Positions 9,064-17,687 of a stretch of DNA of 64,000 nt are shown piece by piece. The stretch covers positions 1 to 64,000 of the forward strand of contig NZ_JABBFV010000024.1 of the NCBI RefSeq assembly GCF_012927105.1, written 5' to 3'. The notes under the pieces are model-generated. The model was given only the letters and a program-made list of their open reading frames with translations, did not search any database and was not told the origin of the DNA. A program made the translations under genes and the position numbers. Source of the stretch: Sphingobium psychrophilum (GTDB lineage Bacteria > Pseudomonadota > Alphaproteobacteria > Sphingomonadales > Sphingomonadaceae). The first letter of the stretch is position 1. Each line of letters opens with the position of its first letter.

Positions 9064-9365
9064 GCCGGTTCGTTCGACTGGGCGAAACTGATCGCCCGCC
9101 CATCACCCTGCATGTCGATGGCGCGCCCGTCGCGGCGCTGGAGGGCGATACGTTGATGGTCGCGCTGCTGAGCGCGGGCGGCACGCTGCGCCAAAGCGAG
9201 TTCGGGCCGGAGCAGCGGGCCGGATTCTGCCTGATGGGCGCGTGCCAGGATTGCTGGGTATGGACCGAGAGTGGCGACCGCCTGCGCGCCTGTTCCACCC
9301 TGGCCGCGTCGGGCCAGCGCATCGTCACCAGCCAGCCGGGGGCGTCATGGCCGAACCACGTATAA
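9060..9365 (+). CDS. Small [2Fe-2S] subunit of an HcnA/opine-oxidase-type amine dehydrogenase
   Basis: A 101-residue protein with four cysteines, C57, C62, C65 and C78, in the C-x4-C-x2-C-x12-C pattern of plant-type [2Fe-2S] ferredoxin domains. Small proteins of this sort form the gamma subunit of HcnABC hydrogen cyanide synthase, opine oxidases and related membrane-linked amine dehydrogenases, passing electrons from the flavin subunits. It overlaps the ATPase by four bases and the next gene by 19, consistent with obligatory co-expression. A role in cyanide formation is unlikely from context: the neighbours are import and catabolic genes. Confidence 0.8.
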   Translation: MSRFVRLGETDRPPITLHVDGAPVAALEGDTLMVALLSAGGTLRQSEFGPEQRAGFCLMGACQDCWVWTESGDRLRACSTLAASGQRIVTSQPGASWPNHV

Positions 9366-10720
9366 TTATCGTCGGCGCAGGCCCGTCGGGGACACGCGCG
9401 GCGCAGGCCTGCGTCGCGGCGGGGCTGCGGCCGATCGTGATCGACGAGGCACGGCGCGACGGCGGGCAGATTTATCGCCGCCAGCCGGACAATTTCACCC
9501 GTCCCTATGCCAAACTCTATGGCACCGAGGCCGGACGGGCGCAGGTGCTGCACGAGACGTTCGACGGGCTGAAGGGCGCGATCGATTATCGGCCCGAAAC
9601 ATTGGTATGGAATATCGCGGGCGGCCATGTGTGGACAGCGAGCGGGACAGTTCAGAAGGCTATGCCGTTCGACGCGCTGCTGCTCTGCACGGGCGCGACC
9701 GATCGGTTGATGCCGGTCAAGGGATGGCAGTTTGCGGGCGCATACAGTCTGGGCGGGGCGCAGGTGGCGCTCAAGAGCCAGGCGGTGTCGATCGGGCACA
9801 AAGTCGTGTTGATGGGATCGGGGCCTTTGCTCTATCTAGTCGCGAGCCAATATGTGGAGGCCGGTGCGGATGTGGCGGCGGTGCTGGATACGTCGCCGTT
9901 CAGCGCGCGGGTCAAGGCGCTGCCCGACCTGCTGGCGATGCCGTCGGTGCTGTGGAACGGCGTGGCGCTGACGCGAGCGTTGAAGCGCGCGGGCGTGGCG
10001 GTGCATCTGGGCGTGACGCCGGTCGAGATCATGGGCGATGCCGAGAGCGGGGTAAGCGGCATCCGTTTTCGCACCGGTTCGGGCAAGGAAGAGACGGTTC
10101 GCTGCGACGCGGTGGCGATAGGCCATCATCTGCGGCCGGAGACGCAACTGGCCGATCTGGCGCGCTGCGCCTTCACCTTCGATGCCGGGACGCGGCAATG
10201 GTTGCCTGAGCGCGACGGCGACGGGCGGTCGAGCGTGGCGGGCGTCTATCTGGCCGGCGATGGCGCGAAGATATTGGGCGCTCGGTCGGCCGAGGCGAGC
10301 GGACGGCTGGCGGCTTTGGCGGCTTTGGCCGATTTGGGGCTGCCGGTGGACAAGGGCGAGATGACGTCGCTGCGCGGGGACGTGGCCAATTATGCAAAGT
10401 TCGCGCGGGGGCTGGCCAGGGCTTTCCCCTGGCCGTCGGCCCAGGCCGCGGTCCTACCAGACGACGCCATATTGTGCCGCTGTGAAGGCGTAACGGCGGG
10501 CGACCTGCGCGGCGTGATGCGCGAGACGGGCGCGCAGGAAGCGAACCGGGCCAAGGCGTTCAGCCGGGTCGGCATGGGCCGGTGCCAGGGGCGCTATTGC
10601 GGGCTGGCCGCGGCCGAGCTGATCGCGGCGGAAAGCGGCGTGCCGATCGAGCAGGTCGGCCGCCTGCGGGGGCAGGCGCCGGTCAAGCCGCTGCCTATCG
10701 CGATTGGAGACGAGACATGA
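9347..10720 (+). CDS. FAD/NAD(P)-binding subunit of amine dehydrogenase, HcnB/OoxA-like
   Basis: A 457-residue pyridine-nucleotide-disulphide-type flavoprotein. Residues 5-18 give IIIVGAGPSGTRAA; a second dinucleotide motif (VVLMGSGPLLYLVA) follows mid-protein; the segment VYLAGDGAKILGARSAE is the C-terminal FAD contact. The tail holds a BFD-like [2Fe-2S] domain: CRCEG, then GRCQGRYCG with C-x4-C spacing. This domain order is that of HcnB, OoxA and the alpha subunit of D-hydroxyproline dehydrogenases. ATG 9347 lies inside the previous gene; starts further upstream would extend into that gene's cysteine region and lack support. Confidence 0.82.
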   Translation: MAEPRIIIVGAGPSGTRAAQACVAAGLRPIVIDEARRDGGQIYRRQPDNFTRPYAKLYGTEAGRAQVLHETFDGLKGAIDYRPETLVWNIAGGHVWTASGTVQKAMPFDALLLCTGATDRLMPVKGWQFAGAYSLGGAQVALKSQAVSIGHKVVLMGSGPLLYLVASQYVEAGADVAAVLDTSPFSARVKALPDLLAMPSVLWNGVALTRALKRAGVAVHLGVTPVEIMGDAESGVSGIRFRTGSGKEETVRCDAVAIGHHLRPETQLADLARCAFTFDAGTRQWLPERDGDGRSSVAGVYLAGDGAKILGARSAEASGRLAALAALADLGLPVDKGEMTSLRGDVANYAKFARGLARAFPWPSAQAAVLPDDAILCRCEGVTAGDLRGVMRETGAQEANRAKAFSRVGMGRCQGRYCGLAAAELIAAESGVPIEQVGRLRGQAPVKPLPIAIGDET

Positions 10721-11862
10721 GCGGGGCAATGAGCGCGGCCAGCGACGTCATCATCGTGGGCGGCGGGTTGATGGGATCATCCGCCGCGCTGTTCCTGCGC
10801 GGCCATGGGATTTCGGTCACTTTGCTGGAAGCCGACTTGATCGGGCGGCAGGCGAGCGGCACCAATTTCGGCAATGTCCGGCGACAGGGGCGCGGGATTC
10901 ACCAGCTGCCGCTGGCCAATCGCGCCATCGCCATCTGGCGGCGGTCGCGCGAGTTGCTGGGCGCGGATGTCGAATATCTCCAGTCCGGGCATATCCGGGT
11001 CTGCTATCGCGAGCGGCCCGAACTGGTCGGGTCGATGGAGGAGTATGCGGCGCAGGCCCGCGCGGAAGGGCTGGACCTGGAATTGTTGAGCGGCAATGCG
11101 CTGCGCGACAAATTTCCCTTTTTCGGGCCGGACGTGCTGGCCGGTTCCTATTCGCCGACCGATGGCCATGCCAATCCGCGCCTTGCCGCGCCCGCCTTTG
11201 CGCGGGCGGCAGAGCGGCTGGGGGCGATGATCCATGAGAATACGAAGATTGTCGACGCGCAGAAGGTCGGCGAGGATTTCATCGTCACGGCGGCGGACGG
11301 GCGGACGTTCCGCGCGCCGACGCTGCTGATTACGGCGGGGGCATGGGGTAATGCGCTGTCGTCGCAGTTCGGCGAGCCGGTGCCGATCGTGCCGCGCGGG
11401 CCGAACATGAGCGTCACCGAACCGGTGCCCTATGCGATCCTGCCTGCGGTCGGCGTGATGACGCCGATCGAGGAGGAGACGGTCTATTTCCGCCAGGTCG
11501 CGCGCGGCAACATCGTGCTGGGCGGCAGTACGCGCGGCCCGTCCTTCCCCGACCAGTATCGCGCCTATGTCGAGCCGCAGAATACGCTGAGCCAGTTAAA
11601 GCAGATACGGCGGCTGGCACCGTCGCTGGGGAAGCTGAATATCATCCGGGTCTGGTCCGGCATCGAAGGCTATATGCCCGACAGCCAGCCGGTAATGGGA
11701 CCAAGCGCGACGACCAGCGGGCTATACTATGCTTTCGGCTTTTCGGGGTCGGGATTCCAGATCGGGCCGGGCGTGGGCGAGACGATGGCCGAGATCATCG
11801 CCAAGGGCGGGACGGATATTCCGATGGGGCCGTACCAGATCGAGCGGTTTGCGGCGGGATAA
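10717..11862 (+). CDS. FAD-dependent catalytic subunit of amine dehydrogenase, HcnC/OoxB-like (DAO family)
   Basis: A 381-residue flavoprotein with the DAO fold: VIIVGGGLMGSSAALFL at residues 10-26, then GRQASGTNFGNVRRQGRG, a histidine-containing segment, and the C-terminal GLYYAFGFSGSGFQIGP. In three-subunit amine dehydrogenases this is where the C-N bond is oxidised. The start overlaps the previous stop (ATGA 10717-10720). It is the last gene of the ten-gene plus-strand run that began at 773 or 1936. Known relatives act on glycine, octopine/nopaline, D-hydroxyproline and sarcosine-like secondary amines; the actual substrate cannot be read from sequence. Confidence 0.82.
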   Translation: MSGAMSAASDVIIVGGGLMGSSAALFLRGHGISVTLLEADLIGRQASGTNFGNVRRQGRGIHQLPLANRAIAIWRRSRELLGADVEYLQSGHIRVCYRERPELVGSMEEYAAQARAEGLDLELLSGNALRDKFPFFGPDVLAGSYSPTDGHANPRLAAPAFARAAERLGAMIHENTKIVDAQKVGEDFIVTAADGRTFRAPTLLITAGAWGNALSSQFGEPVPIVPRGPNMSVTEPVPYAILPAVGVMTPIEEETVYFRQVARGNIVLGGSTRGPSFPDQYRAYVEPQNTLSQLKQIRRLAPSLGKLNIIRVWSGIEGYMPDSQPVMGPSATTSGLYYAFGFSGSGFQIGPGVGETMAEIIAKGGTDIPMGPYQIERFAAG

Positions 11863-11871
11863 CGGCGTGGA

Positions 11872-12153
11872 TCAACGGCGCGGCGGCCATTGGCGCGCGG
11901 CGTGGAGTAGGCGCAGGATGCGGACGTCCGTATCGGTCTGGTCATAGATCAGGATATAGTTGCGGTGGACCACCCATTCGCGCGTGCCCGGTACGCGGCC
12001 GGGTCGGCCCATGGCGGGATGCCGGGCAAGATCGGCAGCCATTTGCGAAAAGAGGGTGTCGAGGCTCATCGCGGCGCGCGGGCTGCGGGCTTCAACATAA
12101 TCGTAAATGGCGTTACGATCCTCGACGGCGTCCGCCGTCCAGTGCAGCGTCAT
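11872..12153 (-). CDS. RelE/ParE-family toxin
   Basis: A 93-residue basic protein with the ParE fold markers: DLARHPAMGRPGRVPGTREWVV, then RNYILIYDQTDTDVRILRLLHAARQWP, the last two beta strands and a C-terminal Arg-rich end. ParE toxins poison DNA gyrase and RelE types cleave mRNA on ribosomes; this sequence is closer to ParE. The start overlaps the antitoxin stop by four bases (12150-12153), the usual antitoxin-first order. It stops only 10 bases after the convergent dehydrogenase gene. Confidence 0.85.
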   Translation of the reverse strand: MTLHWTADAVEDRNAIYDYVEARSPRAAMSLDTLFSQMAADLARHPAMGRPGRVPGTREWVVHRNYILIYDQTDTDVRILRLLHAARQWPPRR

Positions 12154-12437
12154 TGCGTCTCGTCTAGCTTCCGCAGGGTGGCGGCGCGACGTGCGGCGAA
12201 ATGCGCCTCGACATCATTGCCCGCGATCATATGGCCCGCCTGCGCCGATGCCTGCCCGATTTCGACCTGACGGCGAAACCAGGCGTCATGGCTTTCTGCC
12301 TGTTCTTCACGCTGAACCACATCGCGCATGAAATCGCGCAGCAACTGTGCGCCGGTGCGATCCCGCGCCTTGGCGGCGCGGGCGAAGCGGCCTTTGAGTT
12401 CCTGATCGACGCGAAAGGTGAAGGTTGCCTCATTCAC
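12150..12437 (-). CDS. Ribbon-helix-helix antitoxin of the ParE pair
   Basis: A 95-residue protein whose N-terminus (ATFTFRVDQELKGRFARAAK) is a ribbon-helix-helix DNA-binding domain and whose charged C-terminal half would wrap the toxin. I choose GTG 12437: it puts the first beta strand at the very start, has GGAG upstream, and leaves the 21-bp inverted repeat at 12438-12497 just outside the gene as operator. A longer frame from TTG 12500 would read through the whole repeat and add 21 residues with no family support. Autoregulation by binding the repeat is inferred from this arrangement. Confidence 0.78.
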   Translation of the reverse strand: MNEATFTFRVDQELKGRFARAAKARDRTGAQLLRDFMRDVVQREEQAESHDAWFRRQVEIGQASAQAGHMIAGNDVEAHFAARRAATLRKLDETQ

Positions 12438-12497
12438 GGCATGGGCGCTCCATGTGTTGTATGTGATGTGCAATGTAACACATGGAGCGCCCATGCC
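12438..12497. promoter_or_regulatory. 21-bp perfect inverted repeat, toxin-antitoxin operator/promoter
   Basis: Arms 12438-12458 and 12477-12497 are exact reverse complements (21 bp each) around an 18-base spacer. The proximal arm touches the antitoxin start codon and the distal arm ends 6 bases from the aldehyde dehydrogenase stop. On the minus strand TTGGGC, 17 bases, then TACATT is a possible -35/-10 pair inside the element. Arms this long are more than a single ribbon-helix-helix dimer needs and could hold several dimers. Confidence 0.65.
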
Positions 12498-12502
12498 CAA
12501 TA

Positions 12503-13975
12503 TCAGAATTCAATCAATGCCACCTTGGTCTTGAGGTTCGCCATATAGGCTTCGCGGCCGAGATCCTTGCCGATGCCTGATTGCTTGTAGCCGCCGGTGG
12601 GGAGGATGAAGTCGTTGCTGCGGCCGTAGCGGTTGACCCAGATGGTGCCGGCTTCCAGTGCGCGGGTGGCGCGCAGGGCGCGGCCGATGTCGCCGGTGTG
12701 GACGCCCGCGGCAAGACCATAGTCGCTGTCGTTCGCCAGCGCATAGGCCTCCTCCTCGTCGGCGAAAGTCTGGACGGTCAGCACCGGGCCGAAGATTTCG
12801 CCCTGTACGACTTCGCTCTGTTGATCGACGTTGGTCAGCAGGGTCGGTGCGAAATAGCTGCCCTCCTGCGGCGCGGTCGCCCGACCGCCGCCGGTCAGGA
12901 TTTGCGCACCCGCCGCGGTCGCGCGGCCGACGATGCCGGCCATGCGGTCGAGTTGGCCTTCGGAGATGATCGGACCGAGCGTGGTATCAGCCGCCCAGGT
13001 CGGGCCCGACCGGTGCATATTGAAGGCGGTGACGAGGCGGTCGATCACCTGGTCCGCGACTGTGTCCTGCACCAGCAGGCGCGATCCGGCGACACAGACC
13101 TGGCCTGCATTCAAGGTGATGGCGCGGGCGACGAGGGCAGATGCCCTGTCGAGGTCCGCGTCGGCAAAGAGAATCTGCGGGCTTTTGCCGCCCAGTTCCA
13201 GCGTCACCGGCTTCGGCCCGGTTTGCGCGCAGGCCGCCATGATCGCAGCGCCGGTACGGGTGGAGCCGGTGAAGGTGACCTTTGCCACTTCCGGGCGACG
13301 CACCAACGGATCGCCGACCGAGCGGCCGTCGCCCTGCACGATGTTGAAGATGCCTGCCGGGAGGCCGGCCTTGATCGCCAGTTCGGCCAGGCGCACGATG
13401 CTGAAGGGCGTCATTTCCGAGGGTTTGAGGACGATGCTGTTGCCCGCGGCGATGGCGGGCGCGATCTTCCAGGCGGCCATGACCAGCGGCAGGTTCCACG
13501 GCGCGATCGCGGCGACGACGCCATAGGGTTCGGTGATGGTGAGGCCGAGCTTGTCGGGCGTGGTGGACGCGACTTCGCCGCCGACCTTGTCCGCCCATTC
13601 GGCGAAGAAGCGAATGGTTTCGGCGGTGTAGCTCAAATCCCAGGCGTTGATTTCCTTGAGCATCCGGGTGGACCCCAGGGCTTCTAGCGGGGCGAGTGTC
13701 GCGGCGTCAGCCTCGATCAGGTCGGCCCAGCGGCGCATCACCTTCATCCGGCCGCGGGGGTCGGTCTGCGCCCAGCCGCTGCGCTTATAGGCGCGCTGTG
13801 CATCGGCGACGGCTTCGACCAGTTGGTCGGCATCGACGCTGTCGAGTTCGGCCTGGATGCGGCCGTCGGATGGCCGCCGCACGATGATCGCGGGTCCGCG
13901 CCCGGCGACGCGGCGCCCGCCGATGAAATTATTCGCCTGGGGAAGGCTGATCTGATCGGGGTCGAAACCGGTCAC
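12503..13975 (-). CDS. NAD(P)-dependent aldehyde dehydrogenase
   Basis: A 490-residue member of the aldehyde dehydrogenase superfamily. Seen: the NAD-site PWNLPLVMAAWKIAPA, the glycine-rich FTGSTRTGAAI, the general base in TLELGGKSPQ, and the catalytic cysteine in NAGQVCVAGSR. GTG 13975 is chosen as start because AGGAG stands 8 bases upstream and the length then matches the family; the frame is open for 40 more codons without support. It is transcribed away from the GNAT gene at 14180 and toward the toxin-antitoxin pair. It should oxidise an aldehyde released by one of the island's amine oxidases, probably a gamma-aminoaldehyde or similar, but this is inference. Confidence 0.85.
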   Translation of the reverse strand: MTGFDPDQISLPQANNFIGGRRVAGRGPAIIVRRPSDGRIQAELDSVDADQLVEAVADAQRAYKRSGWAQTDPRGRMKVMRRWADLIEADAATLAPLEALGSTRMLKEINAWDLSYTAETIRFFAEWADKVGGEVASTTPDKLGLTITEPYGVVAAIAPWNLPLVMAAWKIAPAIAAGNSIVLKPSEMTPFSIVRLAELAIKAGLPAGIFNIVQGDGRSVGDPLVRRPEVAKVTFTGSTRTGAAIMAACAQTGPKPVTLELGGKSPQILFADADLDRASALVARAITLNAGQVCVAGSRLLVQDTVADQVIDRLVTAFNMHRSGPTWAADTTLGPIISEGQLDRMAGIVGRATAAGAQILTGGGRATAPQEGSYFAPTLLTNVDQQSEVVQGEIFGPVLTVQTFADEEEAYALANDSDYGLAAGVHTGDIGRALRATRALEAGTIWVNRYGRSNDFILPTGGYKQSGIGKDLGREAYMANLKTKVALIEF

Positions 13976-14179
13976 GGCATAATCTCCTTCATACGGACAT
14001 TCTGATAAAATAGGCGCGCGTCGCGGCATTTGTTGCAGTTGCACGGGAAAATGTGCGCGATAATCTTCCAAAATCAGGGCGAAGGCAGCAGCCAATGCTT
14101 AGGGCCGCATCTTAATGTCCGACCACTGATTCCGAATAGAGGCAGGCGGGCGTCCCTTTCCCGCCAAGGAGCAAGACGC

Positions 14180-15037
14180 ATGGCGACAGGCATAGAGGCG
14201 ATGGTGGACCTGCGGCGGATGACGCTCGAGGATCTGGCCGCCGCCCATACCCTATCGAGCGAACAGAAATGGCCGCATCGCATCGAGGATTGGGAGATGC
14301 TGTTCGGGCTGGGCTTTGGCTATGTGGTTGAGCGCGATGGTGCAGTCATAGGGACGGCGATGGCCTGGCTCTATGGCGCGGATGCCGCGACGCTGGGGAT
14401 GGTGATCGTGTCGCCGCGGGCGCAGGGCATGGGGCTGGGCCGTCGGTTGATGGAGGCGGTGCTGGGCGATCTGGGCGACCGTACCGTGCTACTGAACGCC
14501 ACCGACGAAGGCGCGCCGCTCTATCGCAAACTGGGGTTCGAAACCATCGGTCCGGTATTCCAGCATCAGGGCGCGGCCTTTGCTGTACCGATGGCGCAGT
14601 TGATCCCCGACGAGCGGGTGCGGCCATTGGGCGTGAAGGATATGGGCACATTGCATGATCTGGCGCGCCGCGCGACGGGCATGGATCGCGACGCCTTGCT
14701 CGACGCGCTGGTGCCAGGCGCGCAGGGCGTGGTGCTGACCCGTAGTAATGAGCCGGTTGGTTTTGCGTTGTTCCGCCGGTTCGGAAGGGGCTATGTCGTC
14801 GGCCCGACGATCGCGCCGGATACGGGCGGGGCGAAGGCGCTGATTTCGCACTGGCTGGGGTCCAATAGCGGCATGTTCTGCCGACTGGACATACCCGAAG
14901 AAAGCGGACTTGGCGGCTGGCTCGATGAGCTTGGCCTGCCCTGCGTCGGGCGGGTGGTGCGCATGGTGCGCGGGCCGCAGCCGGTGATCGATCCTTCGAT
15001 CACGACCTTTTCTCTTACCACGCAGGCGCTCGGATGA
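14180..15037 (+). CDS. GNAT-family N-acetyltransferase, two-domain
   Basis: A 285-residue protein whose N-terminal half has the GNAT acetyl-CoA motif (VIVSPRAQGMGLGRRLMEAVL) followed by ATDEGAPLYRKLGF; the C-terminal half looks like the second acetyltransferase-like domain found in YitH-type proteins. AAGGAG stands 9 bases before ATG 14180. The last four bases overlap the start of the semialdehyde dehydrogenase, so the pair is one operon. It could acetylate an amine intermediate before oxidation, which would give the M20 deacylase at 19938 a natural role; that pairing is a hypothesis. Confidence 0.75.
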   Translation: MATGIEAMVDLRRMTLEDLAAAHTLSSEQKWPHRIEDWEMLFGLGFGYVVERDGAVIGTAMAWLYGADAATLGMVIVSPRAQGMGLGRRLMEAVLGDLGDRTVLLNATDEGAPLYRKLGFETIGPVFQHQGAAFAVPMAQLIPDERVRPLGVKDMGTLHDLARRATGMDRDALLDALVPGAQGVVLTRSNEPVGFALFRRFGRGYVVGPTIAPDTGGAKALISHWLGSNSGMFCRLDIPEESGLGGWLDELGLPCVGRVVRMVRGPQPVIDPSITTFSLTTQALG

Positions 15038-16497
15038 CCCTTACCCTCAACAACCCCGCCCTTTTCATCCAACAGGCCTTCATCGGCGGCGACTGGGTTG
15101 GCGCGGTGTCCGGGGCGACCCTGCCGGTCGATAATCCCGCCACTGGCGCGATCATCGGCACCGTGCCCGATTGTGGCGAGGGCGATACGCTGGCGGCCAT
15201 CGCGGCGGCCGAGGCGGCGTTCCCCGCGTGGAAGGCGCGGACGGCGGCCGATCGCGCTGCGGTGCTGGAGCGCTGGCACGCGCTGGTGCTGGACAATGTC
15301 GCCGATCTGGGCCGGATCATGACTGCCGAGCAGGGCAAGCCGATCGCTGAGGCCGAGGGCGAAATTCGCTATGCCGCCAGCTTCATCAAATGGTTCGCGG
15401 AAGAGGGGCGCCGCGTCGATGGCGGGATCGTTCCCGCACCGGAGGCCAATCGCCGCATATTGGTGATGAAGGAGCCGGTGGGGGTTTCGGCGGCGATCAC
15501 GCCATGGAATTTTCCCGCCGCGATGATCACCCGTAAATGTGCGCCGGCTTTGGCGGCGGGCTGCCCGGTGGTGGTGAAGCCTTCGGAGCTGACGCCCTTC
15601 ACCGCTCTGGCGCTGGCGAAGCTGGCGCAGGAAGCGGGTTTCCCGGCGGGCGTGTTCAATATCGTCACCGGGATGCCGAGCGCGATCGGCGGGGCGCTGA
15701 CCGCCAGTCCGGTGGTGCGGAAGCTTTCCTTCACCGGATCGACGCGGGTGGGCGCGCTGCTGATGCGGCAATGCGCCGACACGATCAAGCGGGTGAGCTT
15801 CGAACTGGGCGGCAATGCGCCGTTGATCGTGTTCGACGACGCCGATGTCGACATTGCCGTAGCGAGCGCGATGGTCAGCAAGTTCCGCAACGCGGGCCAG
15901 ACCTGCGTGTGCGCCAATCGCATATTGGTGCAGGACAGCGTCTATGACCAGTTCGCCGAGAAGCTGGCCAGGGCGGTGTCCGCGCTGAAGGTCGCGCCGG
16001 GCGACATGCCGGGCAGCACGATCGGGCCGCTGATCAACGTCGCTGCTGCACAGAAGGTGCAGGCGCATGTCGAAGATGCGCTGGCGCATGGCGCGACTTT
16101 GTTCGCGCAGGCGCCGGAGGGGGCGACGGGCGATCGGTTTGCGACGCCGGTGATCCTGACCGGGGCCACGCGGGACATGCGATTGGCGCAGGAAGAGACG
16201 TTCGGCCCGGTCGCGCCGCTGTTCCGCTTCACCCATGAAGAGGAAGGCATCGAACTGGCGAACGCCACCAGCTTTGGCCTGGCCGCCTATTTCTATACCG
16301 AAAATCTGCACCGCGCCTTTCGCGTGGCGGAGCGGCTGGAGGCGGGGATGGTCGCGCTGAACAGCGGAGCGATCGCCATGGAGGTCGCGCCGTTCGGTGG
16401 GGTCAAGATGTCGGGCCTGGGCCGCGAGGGCGCCCATGCGGGGATCGAGGAATATCTGGAAACCAAGGCGTTCCATATTGCGGGGCTGAAACTGTAA
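15034..16497 (+). CDS. gabD: NAD(P)-dependent succinate-semialdehyde dehydrogenase-like
   Basis: A 487-residue aldehyde dehydrogenase of the GabD branch. Seen: the substrate/cofactor region PWNFPAAMITRKCAPALAAG, FTGSTRVGALL, SFELGGNAPLIVFDDADVD (general base) and NAGQTCVCANR (catalytic Cys); the C-terminus has FGGVKMSGLGREG. GabD turns succinate semialdehyde into succinate for the TCA cycle, so the island probably funnels a C4 or C5 amino-aldehyde that way. Overlaps the acetyltransferase by four bases. Confidence 0.85.
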   Translation: MTLTLNNPALFIQQAFIGGDWVGAVSGATLPVDNPATGAIIGTVPDCGEGDTLAAIAAAEAAFPAWKARTAADRAAVLERWHALVLDNVADLGRIMTAEQGKPIAEAEGEIRYAASFIKWFAEEGRRVDGGIVPAPEANRRILVMKEPVGVSAAITPWNFPAAMITRKCAPALAAGCPVVVKPSELTPFTALALAKLAQEAGFPAGVFNIVTGMPSAIGGALTASPVVRKLSFTGSTRVGALLMRQCADTIKRVSFELGGNAPLIVFDDADVDIAVASAMVSKFRNAGQTCVCANRILVQDSVYDQFAEKLARAVSALKVAPGDMPGSTIGPLINVAAAQKVQAHVEDALAHGATLFAQAPEGATGDRFATPVILTGATRDMRLAQEETFGPVAPLFRFTHEEEGIELANATSFGLAAYFYTENLHRAFRVAERLEAGMVALNSGAIAMEVAPFGGVKMSGLGREGAHAGIEEYLETKAFHIAGLKL

Positions 16498-16511
16498 CTG
16501 CCCCTTTTCAT

Positions 16512-16584
16512 CCGTTCGCGCTGAGCCTGTCGAAGCGCTTTTCTCGCAAGAAGTAGAGGGCTTCGACAGGCTCAGCCCGAACGG
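16512..16584. repeat. Palindromic intergenic repeat, TTCGACAGGCTCAG family
   Basis: Arms 16512-16536 and 16560-16584 are inverted copies of CCGTTCGGGCTGAGCCTGTCGAAGC with one mismatch, around a 23-base loop. Related copies lie at 43846-43871 (single arm) and 50780-50852. This is a REP-like element, ending 7 bases before the next start codon, so it would place a hairpin close to that gene's ribosome-binding site. Confidence 0.8.
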
Positions 16585-16591
16585 GAGATTT

Positions 16592-17662
16592 ATGGTGCGT
16601 AATTACAATATTTCCGTCATTCCCGGCGACGGGATCGGCAAGGAGGTCATGCCCGAAGGCATTCGCGTGCTGGAGCGCGCGGCGAGCCTTTATGGGTTCA
16701 GCATTACGCAGACATGGCAGGATTTCGCCTGCTGCGATTACTACGCCAAACATGGCCAGATGATGCCGGACGACTGGAAGGACCGGATCGGCAAGCCCGA
16801 TGCGATCTTCTTCGGCGCGGTGGGTTGGCCAGATACGGTGCCGGACCATGTGTCGCTGTGGGGGTCGCTGCTCCAGTTCCGGCGCGAATATGACCAATAT
16901 GTCAATTTGCGCCCGGTGCGGCTGATGCCCGGTGTCCCCTGCCCGCTGGTCGGGCGCGAGCCGGGCGATATTGATTTCTGGGTGGTGCGCGAGAATACGG
17001 AAGGGGAATATAGTTCGGTCGGCGGCAAGATGTTCCCCGGCACCGATCGCGAAATCGTGATTCAAGAGACGGTGATGACGCGGCATGGCACCGACCGGGT
17101 GTTGCGCTACGCCTTCGAACTGGCGGCGACGCGAGAGCGCAAGCATGTCACGTCGGCGACCAAGTCCAACGGCATCGCCATCACCATGCCGTGGTGGGAC
17201 GAGCGGGTGGTGGAGATGGGGAAGAATTACCCGGCCGTCACGCATGACAAATATCATATCGACATTTTGACGGCGCAGTTCGTGCTGAACCCCGACCGGT
17301 TCGACGTGGTGGTCGCATCCAACCTGTTCGGCGACATCTTGTCCGACCTTGGCCCGGCCTGCACCGGCACGATCGGGGTTGCGCCGTCGGGCAATATCAA
17401 CCCGGATGGGACGCACCCGTCGCTGTTCGAGCCGGTTCACGGCTCGGCCCCCGATATCGCCGGAAAGGGCATCGCCAATCCCGTCGGCCAGATCTGGTCG
17501 GCGGCAATGATGCTGGAGCATCTGGGCGAGGCGGACGCCGCCGCCGCGATCATGCGCGCGGTGGAGACGGTGCTGGCGGAACCGGGCCTGCGCACCGGCG
17601 ACCTGAAGGGCAAGGCGAATACCGAACAATGCGGCAAGGCGATCGCCGACGCGCTGGCCTGA
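16592..17662 (+). CDS. Tartrate/D-malate dehydrogenase-like decarboxylating oxidoreductase (isocitrate/isopropylmalate family)
   Basis: A 356-residue beta-decarboxylating dehydrogenase. Family landmarks: IPGDGIGKEVMPE at the start, VNLRPVRLMPGVP with substrate-binding arginines, VVRENTEGEYSSVGG, NLFGDILSDLGP (metal-binding Asp residues) and FEPVHGSAPDIAGKGIANP. The VRENTEGEYS/GGKMFPGT pattern is that of TtuC/DmlA enzymes, which act on tartrate or D-malate, rather than LeuB. It would turn a 2-hydroxydiacid into an oxoacid plus CO2. GGGAG stands just before ATG 16592, immediately after the palindromic repeat. Confidence 0.8.
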   Translation: MVRNYNISVIPGDGIGKEVMPEGIRVLERAASLYGFSITQTWQDFACCDYYAKHGQMMPDDWKDRIGKPDAIFFGAVGWPDTVPDHVSLWGSLLQFRREYDQYVNLRPVRLMPGVPCPLVGREPGDIDFWVVRENTEGEYSSVGGKMFPGTDREIVIQETVMTRHGTDRVLRYAFELAATRERKHVTSATKSNGIAITMPWWDERVVEMGKNYPAVTHDKYHIDILTAQFVLNPDRFDVVVASNLFGDILSDLGPACTGTIGVAPSGNINPDGTHPSLFEPVHGSAPDIAGKGIANPVGQIWSAAMMLEHLGEADAAAAIMRAVETVLAEPGLRTGDLKGKANTEQCGKAIADALA

Positions 17663-17687
17663 ACCTGCATAGATGAACGAAAGCCGC

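Noticed and set aside
9060..11862. Hydrogen cyanide synthase (hcnABC)
   Set aside because: Subunit layout matches, but the same layout serves opine oxidases and other amine dehydrogenases, and the neighbours are import and catabolic genes rather than a cyanide-production setting.
12438..12500. Extended antitoxin start at TTG 12500
   Set aside because: It would translate the whole inverted repeat and add residues with no match to ribbon-helix-helix proteins; GTG 12437 fits better.
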